Shown here in pieces: positions 21,301-28,935 of a stretch of DNA of 39,582 nucleotides (positions are counted from its first letter, which is position 1; each line of letters starts with the position of its first letter). A program made the position numbers and the translations under genes. This DNA comes from Rhodocyclales bacterium (lineage in GTDB: Bacteria > Pseudomonadota > Gammaproteobacteria > Burkholderiales > Rhodocyclaceae). The stretch lies in NCBI GenBank assembly GCA_016235765.1, contig JACRIZ010000117.1, positions 1 to 39,582 of the forward strand. Reading direction: 5' to 3'. The notes beneath the pieces were generated by a model. It had not been told where the DNA came from. It ran no database searches and saw nothing but the letters and a program-made list of their open reading frames with translations.

Positions 21301-24286
21301 TCTGGGCGTAATCGATCTGCGTGAAACCGGCAGTGCCGTCGGGCGCCTGGGCCGGATCGCGGTAGCGGGTGCTCTCCGGAACGCCGAACGGGATGCGCGG
21401 CGTCTTCGGGCTGATCGCCACCACGATGTCCTCGAGCGGATTCATCTTGATGGTTTCCTTCCAGCCCACCTCCTGCGGCGTCGGCGGCTTGATGGTGCCG
21501 TCCCAGCCGATGCGGTTGACCAACTGGACGTTCATCAGGTGGAAGTGCACCGGGTGGGTATCGACGCCGTTGTGCGTGATCTTCCAGATTTGCGTCTCGC
21601 CGTCCTTGATGATTTCGGTGGTGGGATCGACGTAGCCGAGCGGCACCGTGGTTTGCGTCAGGGCGCTGGTCATCGGCAGTTCGATGCCCAGGGTGGCGTT
21701 CATGCGCCCATAGTTCGGCTCGAACAACTCCTGGATGGCCTTGTTCTGCACCGGCTTGACCTGCGTCGCAGTGGTGCGGACCGAACCGGTCGCGCCGAGG
21801 CCGCCGGCCAACGGGCCCGTGGTCGGCGAGATGAACACCACGGCGGGCGCCGAGGTGTAGTTGTAGGTCATCTGCTCGGGGGTCAGGTTGACCGACACGA
21901 CCTGGCCCTTGGCGTTGATCGTTGAGGTCGTCTGGAAGGTCGGGCCACCGGCGCCGCTGACCTCGACGATCGGCGCCTGCAGGAAGCCGACGCCGCCGTC
22001 GGTGACGACGATCTCGGTGATCGTCTGGTTGACCCCGGTCGGGGTCCAGATGAAGTCGGGCTGCTGGCCGCTACCGGTACGGATCTTGGCGTAGATGTCG
22101 ATGTAACTGGTGCCGAAGGCCGGGTTGTAGACGGTCTGGCCGACCACCGGATGCTCCTGCCCGGCCGAGGGTTCGCCCGGGGCGGCGGCGTACTCGCCCT
22201 GACCACCGTAGGCACGCGGCAGTTCATAGGCCAGCGTTCCGGGGGTGGCGGCGTCGCCGACGACATAGGGCGCGGCCGGGGCGGCGGCGGCCACCTTGAT
22301 CTGCATGATGGTACGGGTGTTGGGGCCGTAGCCGGCCTTGGTCGACTCGGCGCCACCGTTTGCGGTCTGGTCCGCATTGCCCGTGTGGTAGTCGATGCGC
22401 GGGTCGAAGGCCGGTACCGGCGCGGGCGCGTCGTTGTAGAGGATCAGCGTCTTGCCGGCATATTGCGAGAAGTCGATGATGGCATCGGCCCGCTCGGCGC
22501 TGCCGAGATAGAGGCCATGCGTCAGGATGTTCAACACCGTGATGCTGCGGCGGTTCAGCTCATAAACGATCGGCGTGGACGGAATGACCGCCGGCGCGGG
22601 CAGGAAGCCGCCTTCGGAGCCGATCATGATGATGTCCGGGCCCACTGTAGCGGGATCGGGAGCACCCTCGGAACGACCGTCGACGGGCCAGTAGTCGGGC
22701 CAGCAGGACGGCGGCGCCTGGTTGGCGCCGCAGGCCGGCAACGGCGAACCGGCGGTCGGCGCGAAAGCCGGGACCATCTTCACTTCGGTGCCGGTGCGGC
22801 CGTCATCCGTCACCACACCGGTATCCGCGACGTAGAGGCCAAGGTTCAGAAAGCGGTCGTTGGCAGCGTTCAGGATGCGGAAGCGATAGGCCTTCGGTTG
22901 CACCGACAGGGTCGGGTAGGCCGTACCGTTGACCACCGGCGTATCCATGAAGGCTTCGGGCGTCGTGCTGGCATCGCCGAAAACGCCGGTCGGCAGGCCT
23001 TCGGGTGCCGGGAAGATCGGCCAGAACCAGGGGCCGTAGTCCCAGCGGCCAACCGGGTTGGTGCCGTCGAAGGAGTTCGGATCCTGGTTGGTCTCATAGA
23101 CGTGCGGGAACCACAGGTCGCCGTAGTCGCCCCAGCGGGCGGTATCCCAGCGGGCATCCTGCTGCACGATGTCCTTCGGCACGAAGGTCTTGTCCTGGAT
23201 GACCAGCGGAATCATGTCGGAAATCGGCGGAATCACGCCCTTGGCGATCAGCTTGGCTTCCGTGTTGTCGAGCAGGACGTAGCCGGCCGCCTCGCCGCCG
23301 TAGACGTTCACGCGGGTCAGGCCCGAAGCGTGATCGTGATAGAACATCAGGCGGGCGCTCTGGTTGTTCGGGTAGTAGAAGGTCTGTGCGCCTTCGCCCG
23401 GATCCGGCATGTCCGGCACATTGCGGGTGCTGGCACCTATCCACCAGGTCGCCGGATCGGCGGCAAGCTTGCGCTCGCCGTAGGGCGTGATCCATTGATA
23501 GGGCGTGCCGTCGCTGATCCACGGTGCGTCGCCGCCATGCAGGTGGATGGTGGCGCGGTTCTGCGGATACATGTCGCCGACGGGGTCGCGGGCAGCACCC
23601 AGCAGGGTGGTATCCACCGGCAGGAACAGGTCGCCGTTGCGCCGGCCCGTCAGCGGATCGAAGCCGCCCTTCGGCAAGTAGTTGGAAAACTTGAAGCGCA
23701 CCGCGCGGCCCTTGGACGCCAGGACCACCGGGCCGAGATAGTGCGGCTTGTCGACTGCATACACCTGGTTCCCGGCGGCATCCAGAATCGGCGAACCATC
23801 GGGGTAGGCAAGCGGGAAGTGCTTGCTGACCGCGGCATTGGCCGGAGTTTCGATCTGGACATAGCCGCGCAGCGTGGTCGGCTTGGGCAGGTCGCTGTGC
23901 ATCTTCTCGCCATATTCGACGACGGCGAGTTCGTAGTAGTCGGAATCGACGAAGCTGGTGGTATCGGCAACCGCCAGCGGCAGGTACTGGCCGAGGTTGT
24001 TGGCACCGGCCGCAGTCAGGCCAGGCAGGCCATCCACGAACTTGCGCAGCGCGGTGCCGGAGTCGACCTGGGCGGTAGCGCCAGGAGTCGGATCGTAGTT
24101 GGTGCGCAGCCCGGTCGGGCTGTTCGCGTAGAAGGTCGGCACCTTGATCGGCCGGCCGTTGAAGTCGAGGTTGTCACCCCAGCCGGCACCCGCATGGGCA
24201 AGCTGGACAACCCCCTGCGCGGCGATGGCCGCGGCTACTGCCATGGAAATCTTGTTGAAGCGGAAAACTCGCTTGTGTTGCCTCAT
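18305..24286 (-). CDS. mofA: Giant secreted multicopper oxidase with nine fibronectin-III domains (MofA-like)
   Basis: A 1993-residue extracellular oxidase. A signal peptide ends at QLAHA. The oxidase part (about 35-1055) shows all four copper motifs: HLHGG (H248, H250), HDH (H317, H319), HPVHFH (911-916) and HCHILGH (1029-1035, type 1 Cys at 1030). Aligned with CotA (HCHILEHEDYDMM), the type 1 axial Met is replaced by Phe1040. Large insertions separate the motifs. From about 1056 to the end I count nine FN3 domains, each ending in a YxYRVxAxN-like strand. MofA of Leptothrix discophora is a long multicopper protein of this kind, linked to Mn(II) oxidation, and the FKBP and cytochrome genes follow here as mofB and mofC do there. 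Mn(II) or Fe(II) are candidate substrates (inferred). A GGGGGG site lies 7 bases before the ATG. Confidence 0.9.
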   Translation of the reverse strand: MRQHKRVFRFNKISMAVAAAIAAQGVVQLAHAGAGWGDNLDFNGRPIKVPTFYANSPTGLRTNYDPTPGATAQVDSGTALRKFVDGLPGLTAAGANNLGQYLPLAVADTTSFVDSDYYELAVVEYGEKMHSDLPKPTTLRGYVQIETPANAAVSKHFPLAYPDGSPILDAAGNQVYAVDKPHYLGPVVLASKGRAVRFKFSNYLPKGGFDPLTGRRNGDLFLPVDTTLLGAARDPVGDMYPQNRATIHLHGGDAPWISDGTPYQWITPYGERKLAADPATWWIGASTRNVPDMPDPGEGAQTFYYPNNQSARLMFYHDHASGLTRVNVYGGEAAGYVLLDNTEAKLIAKGVIPPISDMIPLVIQDKTFVPKDIVQQDARWDTARWGDYGDLWFPHVYETNQDPNSFDGTNPVGRWDYGPWFWPIFPAPEGLPTGVFGDASTTPEAFMDTPVVNGTAYPTLSVQPKAYRFRILNAANDRFLNLGLYVADTGVVTDDGRTGTEVKMVPAFAPTAGSPLPACGANQAPPSCWPDYWPVDGRSEGAPDPATVGPDIIMIGSEGGFLPAPAVIPSTPIVYELNRRSITVLNILTHGLYLGSAERADAIIDFSQYAGKTLILYNDAPAPVPAFDPRIDYHTGNADQTANGGAESTKAGYGPNTRTIMQIKVAAAAPAAPYVVGDAATPGTLAYELPRAYGGQGEYAAAPGEPSAGQEHPVVGQTVYNPAFGTSYIDIYAKIRTGSGQQPDFIWTPTGVNQTITEIVVTDGGVGFLQAPIVEVSGAGGPTFQTTSTINAKGQVVSVNLTPEQMTYNYTSAPAVVFISPTTGPLAGGLGATGSVRTTATQVKPVQNKAIQELFEPNYGRMNATLGIELPMTSALTQTTVPLGYVDPTTEIIKDGETQIWKITHNGVDTHPVHFHLMNVQLVNRIGWDGTIKPPTPQEVGWKETIKMNPLEDIVVAISPKTPRIPFGVPESTRYRDPAQAPDGTAGFTQIDYAQTRPDGTPNPNFGLTVPRGTVKNTQEFYEWEYVWHCHILGHEENDFMRPMVFQYGASAPTVPTGLVATPEGLLTWSDPTPASTTADLAAILKEADPVATAARKTSEYAFRIERVEGIAPPAGVAPVDPGVGYVSIGTTVANATSFTDQTILPGRFYWYRVVAVNAKGEAVSAATSMTATSAGAGTPPQTVTATAISPTIVNLAWTYAGPADVSFIVKRCIADAAGVCTGALVTLATTAANATSYSDTTVSAETTYVYQVIAHNAAGDSAPTSSNVVTTLVAPATAPSMLVATPDSDMQVTLTWQDNSANEAGFLVQRSADSGVTWTDVMPNGTVPQNGGGVLNISVAANVMTLTEGGLTQNTAYLYRVASITAGGASTSAPVPVTTLYSPAPNIGTVTSASPWNQVTLNWTLSPAAGQSATATAFRVDRTDAAGLNPVSFNVTGNVMQYVDNAVTQATTYLYRVTALNGGNAGTTSAPLSVTTAYGAAPALAGLAATVNGTTQVALNWAAAQATEFATGVRVERCVQSVANFNCTSPTSVFTQVYAYDNAAGAAYTVPGMVGFIDATISPSTDYTYRVYYVNGPNAGASATTAASVPASFAVVAPTSFTATLQLGNNPPRVQLRWVDASTNETAFVVERSVDGVNFAQIGQVVSAAGTGTARTFNDTAVAPGSIFTYRVKAINVAGQVTTESAYVGPLSIDMMIGAPTGLAAVVTASQVQLSWTDNSTAETSFVVFRSADGGATWAQAGTATALAGTGGARTFNDNALTLVPGATYQYYVVARWNYNGTNYDSVQSNLASAAVQPLPAPTNLVAAITTTAVNLTWRDNASNETRYEVQRSADGGATWDAPMVVAARAGTGNVSFADTTGLVAGTTYTYQVTAVNVTGGVTTASAAATITVPYAAPATPANVAATPGAAGSSTITVSWSLVPFATGYTIERARTDNTATPTFSLWATVGATTTSRSNTGMNAGRTYIYRVRANNALGSSAFVETAVVAVP

Positions 24287-24409
24287 CGCATTGCCCCCCT
24301 GGAAGACGATTCAGTTCTTCGATTCGGTGCTTCGATAACTCCGGGCATCGGCGCTTGTCATTTCAACTGGGTTCGCCGACACCTTTCCCCTGCGTCCATT
24401 CTGGTGTCC

Positions 24410-24424
24410 GCGGCAAATTGCCGC
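24410..24424. promoter_or_regulatory. Inverted repeat 1 (perfect 7-1-7 dyad)
   Basis: GCGGCAAATTGCCGC is a perfect 15-base palindrome with one central base. It is the dyad closest to the oxidase gene and could be an operator; as RNA it would be a short hairpin without a T-run. Confidence 0.5.
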
Positions 24425-24430
24425 ACTCCG

Positions 24431-24447
24431 ACAAAACCCTGTTTTGT
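24431..24447. promoter_or_regulatory. Inverted repeat 2 (7-3-7 dyad)
   Basis: ACAAAACCCTGTTTTGT has perfect 7-base arms around CCT. It is much richer in A/T than the surrounding DNA, which argues for a protein-binding site and not for codon bias or chance GC pairing. Confidence 0.5.
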
Positions 24448-24459
24448 TCGCGCTGCGAT

Positions 24460-24477
24460 CCCTACTGGTCGGTAGGG
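24460..24477. promoter_or_regulatory. Inverted repeat 3 (CCCTAC...GTAGGG dyad), candidate response-regulator site
   Basis: CCCTACTGGTCGGTAGGG pairs at 14 of 18 positions. Read on the minus strand it contains ACCCTACCGACC (24467-24478), which differs by one base from ACCCTACCGGCC at 25306-25317 on the plus strand, upstream of the membrane histidine kinase gene. A further TCCCTA half-site follows at 24481. LuxR-type regulators often bind such inverted heptamer-like sites. Confidence 0.45.
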
Positions 24478-24561
24478 TTGTCCCTATGAAGGATGACTAC
24501 GCGCCATTCCGGATGCGCCGGGGACTGCCGCGGGATCGGCGCCTTCAAGGCATGGCTGAAC

Positions 24562-25215
24562 TCAGAGCGAGTTCTTCGAGAAAGCCCGGTAGTAGTCGAG
24601 CACGCGCGGCACGTACGCGCTGGTTTCGCGATAGGGCGGAATCCGCCGGCCATGGCGCAGTACCGCCTGCTCGCCTGCGTTGTAGGCCGCCAAGGCAAGC
24701 TGCACGTCCTGATCGAACAACGCCAGCAGGTCCGCGAGGTAACGCGCGCCGCCAAGGATGTTGTGGCGCGGCTCGTAGGCATTGGCAACGCCGTAGCGCC
24801 GAGCGGTCGCGGGCATGAGCTGCATCAGCCCCTGCGCACCCTTCGGCGACCGCGCCGCCGGGTTGTATGCCGACTCGGTAGCGATCACGGCGTGCAGCAG
24901 GCCCGGATCGAGCCGGGTCTCCCGCGCCGCCGCCTCGACCAGCGGACCGTACGCGGCCGCCCTGCCGATCACGGTTGCCGATATTCGCGTACTGCGCGGC
25001 GCATCGGGAATTGCGGCGGCGGAATCGGCACGCACTTTGGCCACCGGCTCCGGCGGCGCCTCGAGCAGCAACGCAAAGCCGTCGCCCGATGGAACATTGC
25101 TCAACACCACGCTCTGCTGCGCATCGGGCCCGACGAAGATGTCGCTGGCGCCGGCCGTGCCAATGAGCACGAACGGCAGGCAGGCTACCGGCAGGAGTTT
25201 TCCGATCGAACGCAT
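24562..25215 (-). CDS. Lytic transglycosylase (SLT domain, soluble periplasmic)
   Basis: A periplasmic peptidoglycan-cleaving enzyme of 217 residues. The signal peptide is MRSIGKLLPVACLPFVLIGTAGA. After about 80 unassigned residues comes the family 1 SLT domain: ETRLDPGLLHAVIATESAYNP with the catalytic Glu in TES, GAQGLMQLMPATARRYGV, the RHNILGGARYLADLL segment and LALAAYNAGEQAV. I start at ATG 25215 because the hydrophobic signal begins there; the longer frame adds no recognisable sequence. Such enzymes open the cell wall for trans-envelope machines, so a role in placing the neighbouring secretion system is possible, but lone housekeeping copies are common. It is divergent from the histidine kinase gene. 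Confidence 0.88.
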   Translation of the reverse strand: MRSIGKLLPVACLPFVLIGTAGASDIFVGPDAQQSVVLSNVPSGDGFALLLEAPPEPVAKVRADSAAAIPDAPRSTRISATVIGRAAAYGPLVEAAARETRLDPGLLHAVIATESAYNPAARSPKGAQGLMQLMPATARRYGVANAYEPRHNILGGARYLADLLALFDQDVQLALAAYNAGEQAVLRHGRRIPPYRETSAYVPRVLDYYRAFSKNSL

Positions 25216-25305
25216 CGCGGCGATTGTGCGCGCAGGACCTTCGGCAATCACTGGGCCAATCCCCGACAAGGCGGTCGCGGGAAACCACCAGCCCCCGTAG
25301 TAGTT

Positions 25306-25317
25306 ACCCTACCGGCC
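25306..25317 (+). promoter_or_regulatory. ACCCTACCGGCC box upstream of the membrane kinase gene
   Basis: This 12-mer differs at one position from the one in the oxidase control region (minus strand, 24467-24478). In both places it reads in the direction of the gene it precedes. The two genes could share a regulator. Confidence 0.35.
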
Positions 25318-25361
25318 CACACAAAACCGGTAATGCGATTGCTGAAAAAACCCGCCGACAC

Positions 25362-25390
25362 TTGACGGCAGCCGACCGCCGACGCCTAAT
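25362..25390 (+). promoter_or_regulatory. Possible sigma-70 promoter of the membrane histidine kinase gene
   Basis: TTGACG (25362-25367) and CCTAAT (25385-25390) are 17 bases apart. If used, transcription would begin near 25396, which makes the ATG at 25431 the first usable start and excludes the ATG at 25389. Confidence 0.35.
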
Positions 25391-25430
25391 GCACACTTCG
25401 ATCCAGATCATCGATGCGCGCTTGGAGACA

Positions 25431-26963
25431 ATGAAACCGCAGCCGGATTGGACACTCGATCCAAACCATGACTTGCCTCAACCGACCGCATCGAGCGGCG
25501 TCGGCGGATATGGCGTGGACGCGCGGGCCAACGCGGATTCACGCCGCGGGCAGCGCGACCGACGCCGGACGGACGTCGCCGCGGAAGCTGCAGAATCGCC
25601 CAAGCAGGAAATCCGGCGCTTCTCCAGCGTCAGCCTGGTCGCCATTCTCATTACCGCGATGTTGCTGGTGATGGCGTATCGCTATTTCACGCTCGACGGC
25701 CTGATCGGCCAGACGGGCGTCGCGACCATCCAGATCGCCGATGCGGCTGCAGCAACCTACCACGAACAACTTGCGAATTTCCTCGCCGAGAGGAAGGCCC
25801 GACCGGAGCTGGAACTGACCGATGAGATGCGCGCGTCGCTGGTCGAGGTCGTGCTCGATTCCCAGATCAAGCGCGTCCGCCTGTTGGACAGCCGGGGACA
25901 AATCGTCTTTTCGACATCGCCGGACGATGCGGTGCAAAGCGCCGTCAGCAGCAAGGCCATCCAGTCGGCCCTGGCGGGCAAGGCGGACAGCGTCGCGACC
26001 TATCGCGACATGTTCAACACCTTCTTCGGATTGATCCGCGCGCAGCCGCAAGACAATCACGTCATGACCGCCCTGCCCTTGCAGGTGAATCACCAGGGGC
26101 CGGTAGTCGGCGTTTTCGAAATCGAGACCGAGATCCATTCCCTGGTTGCCCAGAACGAACGTGCGCAGTTGCTGATCGCGGCAACCGCGGCGCTGCTAAT
26201 GATCGTTCTCTACCTGTCCCTGATGGCGTCGATTCGCCGCATCCAGCGCTTGGTCGACATCCAGCATCACGCTCTCCAGGAGCGCTCCGACCTGCTGGCC
26301 GCCCTGGCAGCCGAAATGCTGAACGTCGAGGAAGCGGAAAAACAGCGGATCGCGCAGGGGCTGCACGAGCGGGTGGCGCAGACGCTGGCGGCCATCAAGT
26401 TCGGCATCGAACGCACGTCGGTCAATGTGCGCAGTACCGACGAACAGGCGGCAAAGATGCTTCAGTCGCTGCTCGACCCGATGCGCAGCGCCATCCAGGA
26501 ATTGCGCGACACCGCTACCGACCTGCGGCCGTCCAGCCTCGACGACCTCGGCCTGCTGCCGACCATGCACTGGCTGTGCAACCGCTTTGCCGAAGCGCGC
26601 CCGGACGTCGCGGTCGAGCAGCATTTCATGATCGCCGAGAAGGACATTCCCCAGGAACTCATGCCGGTCATTTTCCGGATCGCCGAAGATGCCTGCAACA
26701 GCCTCAAGGCCGCCCCCAGCGTCAAGCGCATTGCCCTTTCGCTCATGGTGGATGGAACGAGCATCGTCCTCGACGTGCAGGACAACGCAATGCGATGCGA
26801 CGAAGGCCAGTTGCCCAGCGACCACCCCTATGCCCGGATGCGCGACAGGGCAGTCCTTTCCGGCGGAACGTTTACCGCACACGCCAATTCCTGGGGCGGC
26901 GGACTGTCGGCCCGCGTTGCCTGGAACGTGCCCGGACTCGAGAAGCGCGGCACGGCGGACTGA
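25431..26963 (+). CDS. Membrane sensor histidine kinase with degenerate ATP-binding domain
   Basis: A 510-residue two-transmembrane sensor. Membrane segments lie at about residues 64-86 and 248-268 and enclose a periplasmic sensor domain of some 160 residues. After a coiled coil comes a HisKA_3-like domain: EKQRIAQGLHERVAQTLAAIKFG keeps His312 but has HER where HDR/HDE is usual. In the ATP-binding domain an N-box-like stretch (IAEDACNSLKAAP) remains, but the G1 box DNGxG reads DNAMRC, so kinase activity is doubtful; it may act as a phosphatase or as an accessory sensor. I chose ATG 25431 (GGAG 3 bases ahead and a promoter-like pair upstream); ATG 25389 is an alternative. No response regulator is adjacent; the LuxR-type regulator at 3538-4200 is the only one of matching type in the window. 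Confidence 0.8.
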   Translation: MKPQPDWTLDPNHDLPQPTASSGVGGYGVDARANADSRRGQRDRRRTDVAAEAAESPKQEIRRFSSVSLVAILITAMLLVMAYRYFTLDGLIGQTGVATIQIADAAAATYHEQLANFLAERKARPELELTDEMRASLVEVVLDSQIKRVRLLDSRGQIVFSTSPDDAVQSAVSSKAIQSALAGKADSVATYRDMFNTFFGLIRAQPQDNHVMTALPLQVNHQGPVVGVFEIETEIHSLVAQNERAQLLIAATAALLMIVLYLSLMASIRRIQRLVDIQHHALQERSDLLAALAAEMLNVEEAEKQRIAQGLHERVAQTLAAIKFGIERTSVNVRSTDEQAAKMLQSLLDPMRSAIQELRDTATDLRPSSLDDLGLLPTMHWLCNRFAEARPDVAVEQHFMIAEKDIPQELMPVIFRIAEDACNSLKAAPSVKRIALSLMVDGTSIVLDVQDNAMRCDEGQLPSDHPYARMRDRAVLSGGTFTAHANSWGGGLSARVAWNVPGLEKRGTAD

Positions 26964-26980
26964 CCGGCACGCCGCGCAGG

Positions 26981-27004
26981 TGGGCCGCCACTTCGGGCGG
27001 CCCA
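26981..27004. terminator. Hairpin between convergent genes
   Basis: A 9-base-pair perfect stem (TGGGCCGCC with GGCGGCCCA) with a 6-base loop fills most of the 54 bases between the ends of the kinase gene and prpE. It has no clear T-run on either side, so a two-way terminator is plausible but unproven. Confidence 0.5.
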
Positions 27005-27017
27005 TACCCCGTGGTGA

Positions 27018-28907
27018 TCAGGCCAGGGCTTGCTTGATCTGATCCAGCGTCGAAGGATCGTCGATGGTGGTGAGATCGCCGGGATCGCGGCCCTCCGCCA
27101 ACGCCTGGATCGAACGGCGCAGCATCTTCCCGGAGCGGGTCTTCGGCAGCCCGGTGACGAAATGCACGTGCTTGGGCCGGGCGATCGCGCCCAGGATGCC
27201 GTCCACCGTCTTCTTCACTTCCGCTTCCAGCGCCGCACGAAGTTCCGGGGTGGCGACCCGCGCGGCATCCTTGACCACGGCGAAGGCAACCGGCTCCTGG
27301 CCCTTCAACTGGTCGCTGACACCCACCACCGCGACTTCGGCGATGGCGTTGTGCGCCTGCACGGCTTCCTCGATCTCGCGCGTGCCGAGACGGTGGCCGG
27401 CGACGTTGATGACGTCGTCGGTGCGGCCAAGGATGAAGTGGTAGCCCTCCTCGTCCTGGATGCCCCAATCGAACGAGCTATAGACCAGCGGATCCTTGAA
27501 CAGGCTGAAGTAGGTGCTGACGAAGCGGTCGTCCTGCCCCCACACCGTGGACAGGCAACCCGGCGGCAACGGCGGCAGCACGCCGACGATGCCCTTTTCG
27601 TTGGGCGCGCACTCGGTGCCGTCCTCGCGGAAGATCTTCAGGTTGTAGCCGAACACCGGGAAGCTCGGCGTGCCGAACTTGATCCTGGTCTTCTCGATGC
27701 CGGGCACGGAAGACAGCATCGGCCAACCGGTCTCGGTCTGCCAGTAATTGTCGATCACCGGCAGTCCGAGTTCGCCCATGATCCATTCGTGGGTCGGCTG
27801 ATCGAGCGGCTCGCCGGCCAGGAACAGGTGCTTGAGCGACGACAGGTCGTACTTGTGCAGGAAGGCCGGATCCTGTTTCTTCAGCACGCGGATCGCGGTC
27901 GGCGCCGAGAACATGACATTCACCTTGTACTTCTCGACGATGTGCCACCAGATGCCTGCGTCGGGCCGGATCGGCGTGCCTTCGTACATCACGGTCGCCA
28001 TGCCGGCGATCAACGGACCATAGATGATGTAGCTGTGACCGACCACCCAGCCGATGTCGGAGGTGGCGAAGTAGGTCTCGCCTTCGAAGCCGGTGTAGAT
28101 GTGCTTCATCGAAGCCGCCAGCGCCACCGCATAGCCGCCGGTATCGCGCTGGACGCCCTTCGGCTTGCCGGTGGTACCGGACGTATAGAGGATGTAGGAC
28201 GGCTCGGAGGATTCCATCCAGACGCACGGCACCTTGGCGTCCATGTGCTGCGCGCGCAGTTCGGCATAGTCGACGTCGCGACCCGCCACTTTGGGCCAAC
28301 CCTTCTCCAGGCCACGATCGACCATCAGTACCTTCTCGGGCGGGAACTGGGCCAGCTTGCAGGCTTCGTCGAGCAGGTGCTTATAGGGTACCGATTTGCC
28401 GCCGCGCATGCCGGCGTCCGACGAAACGATCAGCTTGGGCTTGGCGTCGTCGATGCGGGTGGAGAGCGAGCCGGAGGCGAAACCGCCGAACACCACCGAA
28501 TGGATCGCACCGATGCGGGCGCAGGCGAGTATCGCAAAGGTCGCCTCGGCAATCATGGGCATGTAGATCAGGATCCGGTCGCCTTTCTTGATACCCAGGC
28601 TCTGGTAGATCGCCGCCATGCGCTCGACTTCGCGCTGGAGTTCGGCGAACGAGTAGATCTTCTCCTGGCCGGTCTCGGTCGAGACATAGATCAGCGCGCG
28701 TGCGTCCGGGCGCTTGGCGGCGTGGCGATCGACCGCGTTGTAGCAGAGGTTGGTCTCGCCGCCGACGAACCAAGTCACGAAAGGCGGCTTCGAATAGTCG
28801 AATATCTTCTGCGGCGGCTTGTGCCAGTCGATCAAGCGCGCCTGCTCGCCCCAGAAGGCATCAGGCTGCTCGATCGAACGGCGATGGAATTCCTTGTACG
28901 TCGACAT
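27018..28907 (-). CDS. prpE: Propionate-CoA ligase (acetyl-CoA synthetase family)
   Basis: An AMP-forming ligase of 629 residues that activates propionate (and often acetate) to the CoA ester in the cytosol. The N-terminus (PPFVTWFVGGETNLCYNAVDRH) is characteristic of PrpE. The ATP motif YTSGTTGKPKGV, the NYWQTETGWPM motif that shapes the active site, the hinge GRTDDVINVAGHRLG and the C-terminal Lys in LPKTRSGKMLRR are all intact. I start at ATG 28907, six bases after a GGGGGT site. It follows the REC-GGDEF gene by 28 bases and so lies in the operon acuI - regulator - prpE. AcuI makes propionyl-CoA from acryloyl-CoA, so the two enzymes meet at the same product. An acetate-CoA ligase role cannot be excluded. 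Confidence 0.92.
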   Translation of the reverse strand: MSTYKEFHRRSIEQPDAFWGEQARLIDWHKPPQKIFDYSKPPFVTWFVGGETNLCYNAVDRHAAKRPDARALIYVSTETGQEKIYSFAELQREVERMAAIYQSLGIKKGDRILIYMPMIAEATFAILACARIGAIHSVVFGGFASGSLSTRIDDAKPKLIVSSDAGMRGGKSVPYKHLLDEACKLAQFPPEKVLMVDRGLEKGWPKVAGRDVDYAELRAQHMDAKVPCVWMESSEPSYILYTSGTTGKPKGVQRDTGGYAVALAASMKHIYTGFEGETYFATSDIGWVVGHSYIIYGPLIAGMATVMYEGTPIRPDAGIWWHIVEKYKVNVMFSAPTAIRVLKKQDPAFLHKYDLSSLKHLFLAGEPLDQPTHEWIMGELGLPVIDNYWQTETGWPMLSSVPGIEKTRIKFGTPSFPVFGYNLKIFREDGTECAPNEKGIVGVLPPLPPGCLSTVWGQDDRFVSTYFSLFKDPLVYSSFDWGIQDEEGYHFILGRTDDVINVAGHRLGTREIEEAVQAHNAIAEVAVVGVSDQLKGQEPVAFAVVKDAARVATPELRAALEAEVKKTVDGILGAIARPKHVHFVTGLPKTRSGKMLRRSIQALAEGRDPGDLTTIDDPSTLDQIKQALA

Positions 28908-28935
28908 CACTCAACCCCCTCTGGTTTTATGTGGT

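Larger units (their letters stand above)
24287..24561. promoter_or_regulatory. Control region in front of the multicopper oxidase gene
   Basis: A 275-base gap with no gene, between the oxidase start and the end of the transglycosylase gene, both on the minus strand. It holds three inverted repeats (listed separately) within 70 bases, centred 130-185 bases upstream of the oxidase ATG. I see no clear sigma-70 promoter; the best minus-strand match is ATGACA followed after 17 bases by TTATCG (24336-24361). Such a weak promoter with upstream dyads fits activation by a response regulator. Confidence 0.5.

Noticed and set aside
24431-24447. Terminator of the lytic transglycosylase gene
   Set aside because: The dyad is A/T-rich, 115 bases past the stop, and has no T-run; a protein-binding site is more likely.
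22151-24475. 774-codon open frame on the plus strand opposite the multicopper oxidase
   Set aside because: Antisense shadow of a gene with four intact copper motifs; composition (Arg, Gly, His, Val) is typical of a high-GC mirror frame.
27018-28907. Acetyl-CoA synthetase (acs)
   Set aside because: The N-terminal WFVGGETNLCYNAVDRH pattern and gene length fit PrpE better; acetate use cannot be excluded.
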